Origin: Mycobacterium sp.
Lineage (GTDB): Bacteria; Actinomycetota; Actinomycetes; Mycobacteriales; Mycobacteriaceae
Length of the DNA stretch: 64,000 nt
NCBI GenBank assembly: GCA_016197405.1
Contig: JACPVR010000019.1
Coordinates: 62,001 to 126,000, forward strand
Direction: 5' to 3'
The notes under the pieces were generated by a model. It was not told where the DNA came from. It saw only the letters and a list, made by a program, of their open reading frames with translations, and searched no databases. Both the position numbers and the translations under genes were made by a program. This document shows positions 18,050-27,200 of the stretch, piece by piece; the first letter of the stretch is position 1; each line of letters opens with the position of its first letter.

Positions 18050-19189
18050 ATGATCCATACCCTGCGCCGTTGGTGGAAGATGCCCGACCACTACTACCCG
18101 TTGACGGCGGTCCTCGCGGGCCGAGGTGCACAGCGCGACACCTGCTCGACGATCTCGACGATGATCATCGCGCTCGGCATGCTTCCGGTCCTGATGATCT
18201 TCAGCCCCGCCGGTCCGGCCTTCGGATGGCCCTCGGGCGTCGTGGCGCTGGCTGCGGCCGGCACCGTTGCGGTCGGACTGGCGTGGCGCCGCACCGACTG
18301 GCCCTCACGCACCCAGTCCCGTGCCTTCGCCGTCGTCATCGGTGTGGCGATCAGTGCCATCAGCATGCTGATGGACAATCCGGTCAGCGGAATAGTCACC
18401 TGCTCGACGTTCGCCGCGCTCGCCGCATACGTCAGCTTCCTGCACACCGCCCGGTATGCGGTCTGGGTTCTGCTCCTCGGTGCCGGCACCGTCGCGGTAC
18501 CGTTCGCGCGGCTGACCGCTGCGGGCGACCCGGTCTGGGCGTGGTGCCTGGCGATGACATCAGCCGTCATCACCGTCTCGATCGCGGTGGTCAGCCAGGC
18601 TTTGGTACAGCTGCTCGGCGTTACCATGCGCAATACCAACGTCGACCCCGTCACCGGGCTGCTCAACCGCACCGCGATCCGGCAGGCGGCCACCGATCTG
18701 ATCGGGGCCCGCAGCCGCCAGGACGACCGCTTCCTGGTGCTGGTCCTGGTGAGTCTCGACGACTTCGCCCGGCTCTCGTCCGAACACGGTTCGACGGAAG
18801 GCAACCAGGCCCGTGTCGCGATAGCGCAGACGCTGCGCGAGAACACCCGCCACGACACCCTGCTCGGGCACATCGATCAGGCCCAATTCCTCATCGTGGA
18901 CATCTTCACCTCGACCGATGCCAGCCCGCTCACCGAGCGCGTCCGGTCGGCGATCCGCAGCACCCCGCCTCATCTGAGCGCCAGCATCGGCGTCGTCAGC
19001 ACTCCGCTGGAGGGTCTGGCGAGCTGCCCGCCGGACGAGCTACTCGACGAGTTGCTGGAACTGGCTACCGACGCCATGCTCGAAGCACAGCGCATTGGCG
19101 GAAATGCCGTGCACGCCACCATATGTCAACGGCCCGCAACTCTGGACCGCATCAACAGACGACCCGAAGAGGACGGCGAAACGCGCTGA
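18050..19189 (+). CDS. Membrane protein with degenerate GGDEF domain
   Basis: 379 residues. The first 195 residues hold about six hydrophobic helices (for example MIIALGMLPVLMIFS and VIGVAISAISMLM). The second half has the GGDEF fold start (NVDPVTGLLNRTAIRQAA) with the usual D-x-LTGLxNR motif in altered form. Where GG[D/E]EF should be, at about residues 272-280, the sequence is GHIDQAQF, so diguanylate cyclase activity is unlikely. No inhibitory RxxD site is evident. It may be a nucleotide sensor or a non-catalytic membrane protein. No partner gene is adjacent. Confidence 0.82.
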   Translation: MIHTLRRWWKMPDHYYPLTAVLAGRGAQRDTCSTISTMIIALGMLPVLMIFSPAGPAFGWPSGVVALAAAGTVAVGLAWRRTDWPSRTQSRAFAVVIGVAISAISMLMDNPVSGIVTCSTFAALAAYVSFLHTARYAVWVLLLGAGTVAVPFARLTAAGDPVWAWCLAMTSAVITVSIAVVSQALVQLLGVTMRNTNVDPVTGLLNRTAIRQAATDLIGARSRQDDRFLVLVLVSLDDFARLSSEHGSTEGNQARVAIAQTLRENTRHDTLLGHIDQAQFLIVDIFTSTDASPLTERVRSAIRSTPPHLSASIGVVSTPLEGLASCPPDELLDELLELATDAMLEAQRIGGNAVHATICQRPATLDRINRRPEEDGETR

Positions 19190-19193
19190 ATGC

Positions 19194-19928
19194 TCACGCC
19201 CAGCGCGGCGTCAGCACCCCGAGAGCCCCCAGCGCGACGGCGGCGGCCGTCGACGTACGCAACACCGAAGGGCCGAGCCGTACCGCGGCAGCACCCGCCG
19301 CCGTCAACGCGGCGACCTCCTCGTCGGTGACCCCACCCTCGGGACCGATCACCAGCGCTATCGACTTCGCTTGTGCGATAACGGTTTCAGCGATACGTGC
19401 GGTCGCAGACTCATGCAGGACCAGCACCAGGTCGACGTCGGCCAGCCGCGCGACCAACCCGGCCGACGAAGCGATATCGCAGACCTCGGGAATATAGGGC
19501 CGTCGCGACTGCCGGGCCGCCGAGCGCGCCACCGCACGCCAACGTCGCAAGCCCTTCTCCGCCCGCGGACCGTCCCAGCGCGCAACACAGCGGGTCGCCT
19601 GCCAGGGAATGAACGCGTCCGCACCCGCTTCGGTGGCCAATTCGATTGCCAGCTCGGAACGTTCGGATTTCGGTAGCGCCTGCACCACGGTCACCGCGGG
19701 TTCGGCGGCGGCCACGGTGCGCCGCGCCAGCACCCGGGCCGACAACCGTGCCTTGCCCGCTTCCTCGATCACACAGTGCGCGATGGTGCCCGCTCCGTCA
19801 CCGAGATCGAGCCGTTCCCCCACCCGGATCCGGCGCACCGAGGCCGCATGGAAACCCTCGTCGCCGTCGACCACCGCAAGGGCACCGACATCGGGCACGG
19901 CATCGATGTAGAACAGCGGTTCCGACAT
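19194..19928 (-). CDS. rsmE: 16S rRNA (uracil-1498-N3)-methyltransferase RsmE
   Basis: A SPOUT-class methyltransferase that methylates U1498 of 16S rRNA using SAM. 244 residues with a PUA-like N-terminus (VVDGDEGFHAASVRRIRVGE), then VVQALPKSERSELAIELATE, and the knotted SAM site SIALVIGPEGGVTDEEVAAL followed by RLGPSVLRTSTAA. It is 17 bases upstream of nothing coding on its own strand except dnaJ2, which precedes it (dnaJ2 stop at 19946), so they are probably co-transcribed with hrcA. Confidence 0.95.
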   Translation of the reverse strand: MSEPLFYIDAVPDVGALAVVDGDEGFHAASVRRIRVGERLDLGDGAGTIAHCVIEEAGKARLSARVLARRTVAAAEPAVTVVQALPKSERSELAIELATEAGADAFIPWQATRCVARWDGPRAEKGLRRWRAVARSAARQSRRPYIPEVCDIASSAGLVARLADVDLVLVLHESATARIAETVIAQAKSIALVIGPEGGVTDEEVAALTAAGAAAVRLGPSVLRTSTAAAVALGALGVLTPRWA

Positions 19929-19945
19929 CAGGGCAGACGTGGCCG

Positions 19946-21097
19946 CTAGCGGCCGGAGAAGGTTTCGCGGAGCCGGCTGAAGATCCCGCCGCCTGCATTG
20001 TTGTTCGAACCCGCGTGCGCCGACCTGACCCCGGCGATATCGCGCGCCCGGTGCATCTTGAGTTCGGTGAGCAGCTCGGTGTCCTTCGGGTCGAGCTTGG
20101 CCGGGACCACGACATCGATGTGGGCGTGCAGGTCGCCGCGGACACCGGACCGCAGATGTGGCATACCGTGGCCGCGCAACGTCACGACCGACCCGGGCTG
20201 CGTACCGCCCGGAATGGTGATCTCGGTGGGTCCGTCCAGGATGGCGTCGACGGTGACCGTGGTACCCAGCGCGGCGTCGACCATCGGCACCTCGACGGTG
20301 CAGTGCAGGTCGTCGCTGTCGCGCACGAAGATGTCGTGCTGCTGTTCGTGGACCTCGACGTAGAGATCGCCGGCCGGGCCACCGCCGGGACCGACCTCAC
20401 CCTGGGACGCCAGCCGCACCCGCATACCGTCGCCGACACCGGCGGGGATCTTCACGCTGATATCGCGGCGGGCCCGCACCCGGCCGTCGCCGCCGCAGTG
20501 GTGGCACGGGTCGGGAATGACCTCGCCGACACCGCGGCACGTCGGGCAGGGCCGCGCCGTCATGACCTGACCGAGAAGTGAGCGCTGCACGCTCTGCACC
20601 TCGCCGCGGCCACCGCAGGTATCGCAGGACACCGGCTTGGAATCACCGTTGGTGCCCCGGCCCTGGCAGCGGTCACACAGCACCGCGGTGTCGACGGTGA
20701 CCTGCTTGGTGACGCCGGTGGCACATTCGGTCAGATCGAGCCGCATCCGCAGCAGCGAATCCGAGCCGGGACGCACCCGGCCGATCGGCCCGCGGCTGGA
20801 GGTACCGCCGCCGAAGAATGCCTCGAAGACATCGCCGAGCCCGCCGAAACCGCTGAACCCGGCACCGGCGGAGGCGGCGCCTTCCATCGGGTCGCCACCG
20901 AGGTCGACGACGCGGCGCTTCTCCGGATCCGACAGCACTTCGTAGGCGACGGTGATCTCGGAGAACCGCGCCCTGGCGGCCTCGTCGGGGTTGACGTCGG
21001 GGTGCAGTTCACGGGCCAGCTTGCGGTAAGCGCGCTTGATCTCCGAATCGCTCGCACCCTGGCTCACGCCGAGCAGACCGTAGTAATCGCGTGCCAC
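19946..21097 (-). CDS. dnaJ2: Chaperone DnaJ2
   Basis: A type I DnaJ co-chaperone of DnaK, 383 residues. The J domain at residues 1-70 has the HPD motif (LARELHPDVNPDE). A Gly/Phe-rich linker (AGAGFSGFGGLGDVFEAFFG) follows. Four zinc-finger repeats are present (CDRCQGRG, CDTCGGRG, CPTCRGVG, CHHCGGDG), then the substrate-binding C-terminal beta domains. It lies downstream of hrcA with a 65-base gap, as in M. tuberculosis (Rv2373c-Rv2374c). Confidence 0.96.
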   Translation of the reverse strand: MARDYYGLLGVSQGASDSEIKRAYRKLARELHPDVNPDEAARARFSEITVAYEVLSDPEKRRVVDLGGDPMEGAASAGAGFSGFGGLGDVFEAFFGGGTSSRGPIGRVRPGSDSLLRMRLDLTECATGVTKQVTVDTAVLCDRCQGRGTNGDSKPVSCDTCGGRGEVQSVQRSLLGQVMTARPCPTCRGVGEVIPDPCHHCGGDGRVRARRDISVKIPAGVGDGMRVRLASQGEVGPGGGPAGDLYVEVHEQQHDIFVRDSDDLHCTVEVPMVDAALGTTVTVDAILDGPTEITIPGGTQPGSVVTLRGHGMPHLRSGVRGDLHAHIDVVVPAKLDPKDTELLTELKMHRARDIAGVRSAHAGSNNNAGGGIFSRLRETFSGR

Positions 21098-21162
21098 TTC
21101 TTCCCCACATCTTCTTTCGACAGCGTGTCGACAACGATGTCGACTGATGAAAACCGGCGGTG

Positions 21163-22218
21163 TTACCGGGTGCCCAGAACCTGCCCGATATACAGCGCAA
21201 CCGCGGCGACGCTGGCCATGGTGCCGGGATAGTCCATCCGAGTGGGTCCCAGCACCCCCATGCCGCCGTAGACGGTGTCCATTGTGCCGTACGTCGTGGA
21301 CACCACCGACGTCCCGGCCATCTGCTCGGCACCGGAGACTCTCTCGGCCTCCTGGCCGATGCGCACGGTGACCTTTCCGGCCTCCTGCTGGGCGGCCAGC
21401 AGCTTGAGCACGACCACCTGTTCCTCCAGCGCCTCCAGCACCGAACGCAGGGAACCACCGAAATCGGCGGTGTTGCGGGTGAGGTTGGGGGTGCCGCCCA
21501 TCAGCAGCCGTTCCTCACGGTGTTCGACGAGTGTCTCCAGCAGCACCGTCGCGGTGCGTCCGACGGCGTCGCCCAGGGTGTTCTTGGGACCGCCGGCACT
21601 GTCGAACTGCCCGGCCAGATCGGCGACCGCGACCGAGGCCGCGGCCAGCTTCTTACCGTCGAGGGCCTTGCCCAGCATGTCGCGCAGTTGTCCGAGCTGG
21701 TGTTCGTCGATCACGTCACCGAGCTCGACGATGCGCTGGTCCACCCGGCCGGAATCGGTGATCACCACCAGCAGCAGCCGGGCCGGGTTCAGTGCCACCA
21801 CTTCGAGCCGGCGCACCGTCGACGCCGACAGCGTCGGGTACTGCACCACTGCCACCTGCCTGGTCAGCTGGGCCAGCAGCCGCACCGACCGGCGCAGCAC
21901 GTCGTCGAGGTCTACGCCGGATTCCAGGAAGGTCAGGATGGCGCGTCGTTCGGCACTCGACATCGGTTTGACGTCTTCGAGCCGGTCGACGAACTCGCGG
22001 TAGCCCTTCTCGGTCGGGATCCGGCCCGAGCTGGTGTGCGGCTGGGTGATGTAGCCCTCGGCCTCCAGCACCGCCATATCGTTGCGGACGGTGGCGCTGG
22101 ACACCCCGAGGTTGTGACGCTCGACCAGACTCTTGGATGCGATCGGTTCTTTGGTCGCGACGAAATCGGCCACGATGGCGCGCAACACCTCGAAGCGACG
22201 GTCCTCGGCACTCCCCAC
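21163..22218 (-). CDS. hrcA: Heat-inducible transcription repressor HrcA
   Basis: Represses groEL/groES-type genes through CIRCE operators and is stabilised by GroEL. 351 residues with an N-terminal winged helix (VSSATVRNDMAVLEAEGYI), a central GAF-like domain and the C-terminal GPTRMDYPGTMASV segment. The start is a GTG at 22218 (MGSAEDRRFEVLR). I saw no CIRCE (TTAGCACTC-N9-GAGTGCTAA) in front of this gene or dnaJ2. Confidence 0.95.
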   Translation of the reverse strand: MGSAEDRRFEVLRAIVADFVATKEPIASKSLVERHNLGVSSATVRNDMAVLEAEGYITQPHTSSGRIPTEKGYREFVDRLEDVKPMSSAERRAILTFLESGVDLDDVLRRSVRLLAQLTRQVAVVQYPTLSASTVRRLEVVALNPARLLLVVITDSGRVDQRIVELGDVIDEHQLGQLRDMLGKALDGKKLAAASVAVADLAGQFDSAGGPKNTLGDAVGRTATVLLETLVEHREERLLMGGTPNLTRNTADFGGSLRSVLEALEEQVVVLKLLAAQQEAGKVTVRIGQEAERVSGAEQMAGTSVVSTTYGTMDTVYGGMGVLGPTRMDYPGTMASVAAVALYIGQVLGTR

Positions 22219-22257
22219 TTCAAGACCTTCCCAGACGGACGAGTTTGCAGAAAGTCC

Positions 22258-22263
22258 ATTTTA
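22258..22263 (-). promoter_or_regulatory. Candidate hrcA -10 element
   Basis: TAAAAT on the minus strand, 40 bases before the hrcA GTG, giving a short untranslated leader. It matches the mycobacterial TANNNT -10 pattern. No clear -35 is present, as is usual in this genus. Confidence 0.4.
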
Positions 22264-22327
22264 CGGTGGTCGTCCGGCTTCTCGCCGGTGCGCTGTCATT
22301 CATCGCACAAACCGCTAGCCTTTGCCC

Positions 22328-22363
22328 ATGGCAACGGCCGGCCGGCAGCGGGCAGCGGGGTGA
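22328..22363 (+). CDS. Possible leaderless 11-codon upstream ORF
   Basis: An ATG at 22328 preceded at 6 bases by TAGCCT (22316-22321), the spacing expected for a leaderless transcript. It encodes MATAGRQRAAG and stops 7 bases before the ATG of the next gene. It could couple or tune translation of that gene. Support is only positional. Confidence 0.3.
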   Translation: MATAGRQRAAG

Positions 22364-22370
22364 CCCGGCG

Positions 22371-22676
22371 ATGATCTTCAAAGGTGTCCGAGAGGGCAAG
22401 CCGTACCCCGAGCACGGCTTGTCCTACCGCGATTGGTCGCAGATCCCGCCGCGGCAGATCCGGCTCGACGAGCTCGTCACGACCACCACGGTGCTGGCGT
22501 TGGACCGGCTGCTCTCGGAGGACTCCACGTTCTACGGCGACCTGTTCCCGCACGCGGTGAAGTGGCAGGGCGTGGTCTACCTGGAGGACGGTCTGCACCG
22601 GGCGGTGCGGGCCGCGCTGCGCAACCGTACGGTGCTGCACGCCCGGGTGTTCGATATGGACGTGCTGGCCGTCTAG
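22371..22676 (+). CDS. Conserved hypothetical protein (Rv2375 position)
   Basis: 101 residues, MIFKGVREGKPYPEHGLSYR and onward, strongly resembling M. tuberculosis Rv2375. The segment VLALDRLLSEDSTFYGDLFP and the ending LHRAVRAALRNRTVLHARVF suggest a compact alpha/beta protein. Function unknown. It is divergent from hrcA and convergent with mbtH; the dispersed palindrome fills the 81 bases between the two stops. Confidence 0.85.
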   Translation: MIFKGVREGKPYPEHGLSYRDWSQIPPRQIRLDELVTTTTVLALDRLLSEDSTFYGDLFPHAVKWQGVVYLEDGLHRAVRAALRNRTVLHARVFDMDVLAV

Positions 22677-22687
22677 GTCGCCCCCTG

Positions 22688-22747
22688 CCGAGCGCACGCA
22701 TTTGTACGCGTGGGCACGGCGTGTCCTGTACAGACACGCTCGCTCGC
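22688..22747 (-). repeat. Dispersed palindromic repeat, copy C
   Basis: A 60-base element in the same orientation as copy B: minus strand GCGAGCGAGCGTGTCTGTAC, core ACACGCCG, then GTACAAATGCGTGCGCTCGG. It sits 11 bases after the stop at 22676 and 10 bases beyond the mbtH stop, between convergent genes. Confidence 0.85.
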
Positions 22748-22757
22748 GGGGAATGGG

Positions 22758-22958
22758 TCAGGAGCGCAGGCTGCGCGGACGGATGTCGGTCCAGTGCTCC
22801 TCGACGTAGGCCAGCGCGTCGGCCCGGCTGCCGGGTCCGAAGACCGCGGTCCAGCCCGCGGGCCGGTCGGCGAACGCCGGCCACAGGCTGTGCTGTTCCT
22901 CATCGTTGACCAGCACGTAGAAGGTGCCGTTCTCATCGTCAAATGGATTGGTGCTCAT
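22758..22958 (-). CDS. mbtH: MbtH-like protein
   Basis: A small NRPS helper that binds adenylation domains and is often needed for their solubility and activity. 66 residues with the family pattern VLVNDEEQHSLWPAFADRPA, GWTAVFG, and AYVEEHWTDIRP. It is the last gene of the mycobactin operon; its start lies 20 bases inside the end of mbtG. The founding member of the family is the M. tuberculosis gene at the same place. Confidence 0.96.
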   Translation of the reverse strand: MSTNPFDDENGTFYVLVNDEEQHSLWPAFADRPAGWTAVFGPGSRADALAYVEEHWTDIRPRSLRS

Positions 22959-24249
22959 CGGTTCTCCTCGTCGACAGGTCGGTGTCGGTCAGCGGGTGGG
23001 GCGGGGCCCCGGCGAGTTCGGCGCCGAGGATCCGGTCGGACAACATGCCCAGACAGCTCAGGTTAGGAAATCCCGGGCCCTGGTTCAGCCAGGACAGGCC
23101 GGGCAGGAACAGTTTCGGGGTCAGATCGGCGACCGACAGGTCATGCCCGATGGAGTCCAGCAGCGCGTCGGCCGTCAGCTCACTGCCCAGGCCCAGTTCC
23201 AGCAGATCGCGGGCGTCCTGGGTGAACAGTTCGGTGAACCACAGCGCATCAGCGCCGGAGCCGTCGATGACCAGGTCGAAACCGTGCACGGTCTCCAGGT
23301 GTTCGCCTCCGCGGTTGGTCGACAGCGTCAGCCGGATCCGGCCGTCACGTCCGACCGCATGGGCGACCCGGCCCCGCAGGTGCCGGATCCGGTCGTCGGC
23401 CAGCAGTGCGTCCTGAACCCGGGCGGAGAACACGCCGCGATCGGTGCGCGCCATGGCATCGCGGCGCTCGGCCCGGGTCAGCGCCGACCAGTCGGTGGGA
23501 TCGGAGAACAGCGCGTTCTCGAAGAAACCTTCTCCGCGGGTGAACAACGTGACCTGGGGCGAGATCACGGTGATGGTCGAAACCCGGTGCCGGAAAAGCT
23601 CGTTGAGCATGGTGGCTGCGGTCTCGCCGCCGCCGACGACCGCGACCCGCTCGGCGGAGATCCGGTCGTGTTCGGCGGCCCGATGCCAGAACTGGGCGAT
23701 CGAGAGCACCCGCGGGTTCCCGGGAAGCAGCGAGCGTTCGGCCTGACCGGGGCCGGTGATCATCATCGCGTCGGCGCGCACGGTGCGTTCCCGGGTGTGC
23801 AACGCCCACCTCGAGCCGTCCACCGAGATCCGTTCGACCTCACCGCGTACGACCGTCATCGCGACGTTGTCGGCAACCCAGCGCAGATATTGGCTCCAGC
23901 GCCGGTGCGTCGGCGCGGGCCTGCCGCGGTCGATCCACTCGGCGAACTGCCCGGTGCTGATCAGATAGGACTGCCAGCTGTGCCGCGTCATCCGCGCATC
24001 CAGCTCGGCGTTGCGCCGTGCCACCAGTGTCGACCGGTACGGGAAGCCGACATCTTTCTCCGGGCTGGTGCCCAACCGGTGTTCACCGTCGGTCCAGCCG
24101 CCGGCCGCCGTCCAGTTCGCCGCCACCGCGGTGCGCTCGACGGCGACGACGTCGGGCACGTCGACTCCCATGACGCGCAATTCGGCCGCCTTCGCCGCCA
24201 CCGCGACGGCTTTCGGTCCCGCTCCGATGACTGCCAGCGTCGGGGTCAT
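22939..24249 (-). CDS. mbtG: L-lysine N6-monooxygenase MbtG
   Basis: A flavin monooxygenase that hydroxylates the side-chain nitrogen of lysine residues to make the hydroxamates of mycobactin. 436 residues, with an FAD motif at the N-terminus (LAVIGAGPKAVAVAAKA) and an NADPH-binding motif (VAVVGGGETAATMLNEL) at about residue 200. The C-terminal segment LFLPGLSWLNQGPGFPNLS is typical of siderophore N-hydroxylases. The ATG at 24249 overlaps the mbtF stop by 4 bases. Confidence 0.94.
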   Translation of the reverse strand: MTPTLAVIGAGPKAVAVAAKAAELRVMGVDVPDVVAVERTAVAANWTAAGGWTDGEHRLGTSPEKDVGFPYRSTLVARRNAELDARMTRHSWQSYLISTGQFAEWIDRGRPAPTHRRWSQYLRWVADNVAMTVVRGEVERISVDGSRWALHTRERTVRADAMMITGPGQAERSLLPGNPRVLSIAQFWHRAAEHDRISAERVAVVGGGETAATMLNELFRHRVSTITVISPQVTLFTRGEGFFENALFSDPTDWSALTRAERRDAMARTDRGVFSARVQDALLADDRIRHLRGRVAHAVGRDGRIRLTLSTNRGGEHLETVHGFDLVIDGSGADALWFTELFTQDARDLLELGLGSELTADALLDSIGHDLSVADLTPKLFLPGLSWLNQGPGFPNLSCLGMLSDRILGAELAGAPPHPLTDTDLSTRRTDEHQSI

Positions 24250-27200
24250 TCGACAACCTCTCGTAATGCGTTGTGCCACAGCGACTGCAGCTCGGTCACC
24301 TGTTCAGCGCTCAGGATGTCTGGCAGCGTGCGCCACTGGACGACAAGTTCCGGTCCGTCGGCACCGGTCAGCACACCGGCGGCCAGGGTCAGCTCGTGGC
24401 GCACCGCCAGGCCCGGTTCCGGCACCAACGACAACCCGGCCAGCAGCATGCGGTCCGGCGTGAACGCGCCGATATCGCTGCCGGCGTGCACGCGGCCCAG
24501 ATAGTTCAGCAGCAGCTGCGGTTCGGGATGGGCCCGCAGCCGGTGCGCGGTGTCGGGCCGCAGATGACGCAGCAGGCCGTAATCGATTCCGGTCGCGGCG
24601 TCGACGGGCAGGCCGCGCGCGTCCGGATCGAGCCGCACCGGGTAGATGGCGCTGAACAGTCCGACGGTGTCGCCGGTATCGGCGCCCGGGACCAGAGCAT
24701 CGGCGCGGCCGTGCGTTTCGATCGCCAGCAGAGGTGTCGGCGTCGGCTGCCCGCGGCGATGACGCCACGCGGTGACCATGCGGGCCGCGGCGCCCGCGAG
24801 CAGTTCGGTCACCGGCGCCGGACCGGCCAGCAGGCGCGCGGTCAGCGCGGTGTCCACGGTGGACATGCCGACTGCCAGATCGGCGGCCCGATCGGTCTGC
24901 GGGTCGACGCGTCGCGCCCCCAGCGGCGGGTCGGAGCCCTCGAGCTGGCCGACCCAGAAGTCGGCGGTGTCCAGAGTGGTCGCGCGTTCGGCGAGCGCGC
25001 TCGCCCACCGCCGGTAGCTGGTGTGCTCCCGCGCCGGGACCGGCACGCGCCCATGGGATATCGCATACCAGGCGGCGTCGAGTTCGCCGAGCAGTATGCG
25101 CCAGGACGCCGGGTCCAGCGCCAGGACATGGGCGCACAGCACCAGCACCCCGTCGCCTTCGGTGGGTCGCAGCCAGGTCGCCGAGAGCAGCCGGCCGGCC
25201 TGCGGGTCCAGGCTTTCCAGTGCCGCGGCGGTGCACTCGGCGACCGCGTCGCCGAGGTCGCCGTCGACCGCGACCTCGGCCAGCTGGACGGCACCGGCAT
25301 CGGGAACCAGCGTCATGGTGTCGCGATCCAGCCGGCAGCGCAGCACCTCGTGCGCGTCGAAGCAGGCGCGCAGCACGGCCCGGAGCTGTTCGGCGGTGCT
25401 ACCCGGCGGCACCCGCAGGGCCTCGGTCTGCGCCAGCCGACGCGGGTCACCGTACTGGTAGAGCCAATGTGCGTTGGGCAGCAACGGAATCGGTGACGCG
25501 GCACCGATGGCGCCGGGGGTGGCGGCGGCCTCCTCGGTGTCGGCGTCGATGGCCGCGGCGAGCTCGGCGATGGTGGCACAGTCCCGCATCAGCCGGGCCC
25601 GCAGCGTGATCCCGCGCCGGCGCGCCAGCTGCACCACCGACAGCGCGACGATACTGTCCAGTCCCAGTTCGAGGAAGTCGGCGTTGACGTCCAGCGCCGC
25701 GGTCTCGAGGACTTCGGACAGCACCGCGGCCACGGCGACCTCGGTCGGGGTCTGCGGGTGGGCGACGGGTGGTGTAGCCGATTCGATTGCCGCCAAGGCA
25801 TTCTCGTCGATCTTGCCGTGCGGGGTCAGCGGCAGCTGGTCGAGGACGGCGATCTGGTGCGGTATCAGGTAGCGCGGTAACCGGTCGGAGAGCAACGCAC
25901 GCAGCTGCCCGACCGTCGGCGGGTTGGCGCCCGCGCCGACGTAGGCGGTCAGCCGTGGTCCGGCCGGTGTGCGCCGGCTGAGGATATGCGCCTGGTGTAT
26001 GCCGGGATGGGTCAGCAGCACGGCGGCGATCTCGCCGGGCTCGACGCGGAAGCCCCGGATCTTGATCTGGTCGTCGGAGCGGCCAAGGAACTCCAGCCCG
26101 CCGTCGGCGCCGCGGCGCACCACATCACCGGTTCGATACATCCGCCGGCCCGCCACCTGTGGGTCGGCGACGAAACGTGTCGCGGTCTCGCCGGGCCGCC
26201 CCAGGTAGCCACGGGTGAGCTGCGCACCGGACAGGTAGAGCTCGCCGGTCACCCCGTCGGGCACCGGACGCAGCCAGGAGTCCAGGATATGAGCGGTGGT
26301 GCCCGCCGTGGGCGCGCCGATCGAGGGTCTGCGGTGCTCGGCGATCGGCGCCACCACGGCTTCCACCGTGGTCTCGGTGGGGCCGTAGCAGTTGTAGGCC
26401 GCCATCGACGTGCGGGCACAATGCTCTTGGATGAGATGCCAGAGCGAGGATCCGACCGCTTCCCCTCCCATCGCCAGCACCGCCAGCGGGACGTCGGTGA
26501 GCAGGCCGACGTTGTGCAGTTGGGCGAACATCGACGGTGTGGTGTCGATCATGTCGAGGCCGAACCGGCTGATCGCGGCGACCAGCACTTCGGCATCACG
26601 CTGGGCGTCGTCACCGATGATGTGCACGCTGTGTCCGTCGAGCAGCGCGACCAGCGGCTGCCACGCCGCGTCGAAGGTGAACGACCAGGCGTGCGCGATG
26701 CGCAGTGGGCGGCCCAGGCGTTCGGCGGCCGGCCGCAGGACGCTGCGGATGTGATCGTCACCGTAGGCCAGCACGGCAGCGTGGGTGCCCAGTACCCCTT
26801 TGGGTCTGCCGGTGGTGCCGGAGGTGAAGACCGCATATGCGGCCTGATCGCGCTGTGCTTGTGCGGCAACGAAGCCGGTATCGCGCTGTTGTACCGCGGT
26901 GGCCATCAGGACCTCGTCGATGACGACGGGTGCCGCGGTCTGCGCCAGGATGTCGGCGATGCGTTCGGCGGGCATCGACGAATCGAGCGGCACGATGAGG
27001 CCGCCGGCCTTGAGCACCGCAAGCATCGCGATCACATATCGCGGTCCGCGTCCCAGCGTTATCGCCACCGGCGTCTCGGTGTGCACTCCGCGTGCGACCA
27101 GCGCCGCGGCCACCCGGTCGGCGGTGGTGTCGAGCTCGCGGTAGCTGAGCTGACCGCCATCCCAGCTCAGCGCCGGCGAGTCCGGTTGTCGGACCGCGAC

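Noticed and set aside
18050..19189. Active diguanylate cyclase
   Set aside because: The GGDEF signature is replaced by residues unable to bind metal and GTP in the known way.
21098..21162. CIRCE operator before dnaJ2
   Set aside because: The 65 bases contain a short GTCGACA-type symmetry but not the TTAGCACTC-N9-GAGTGCTAA pattern.
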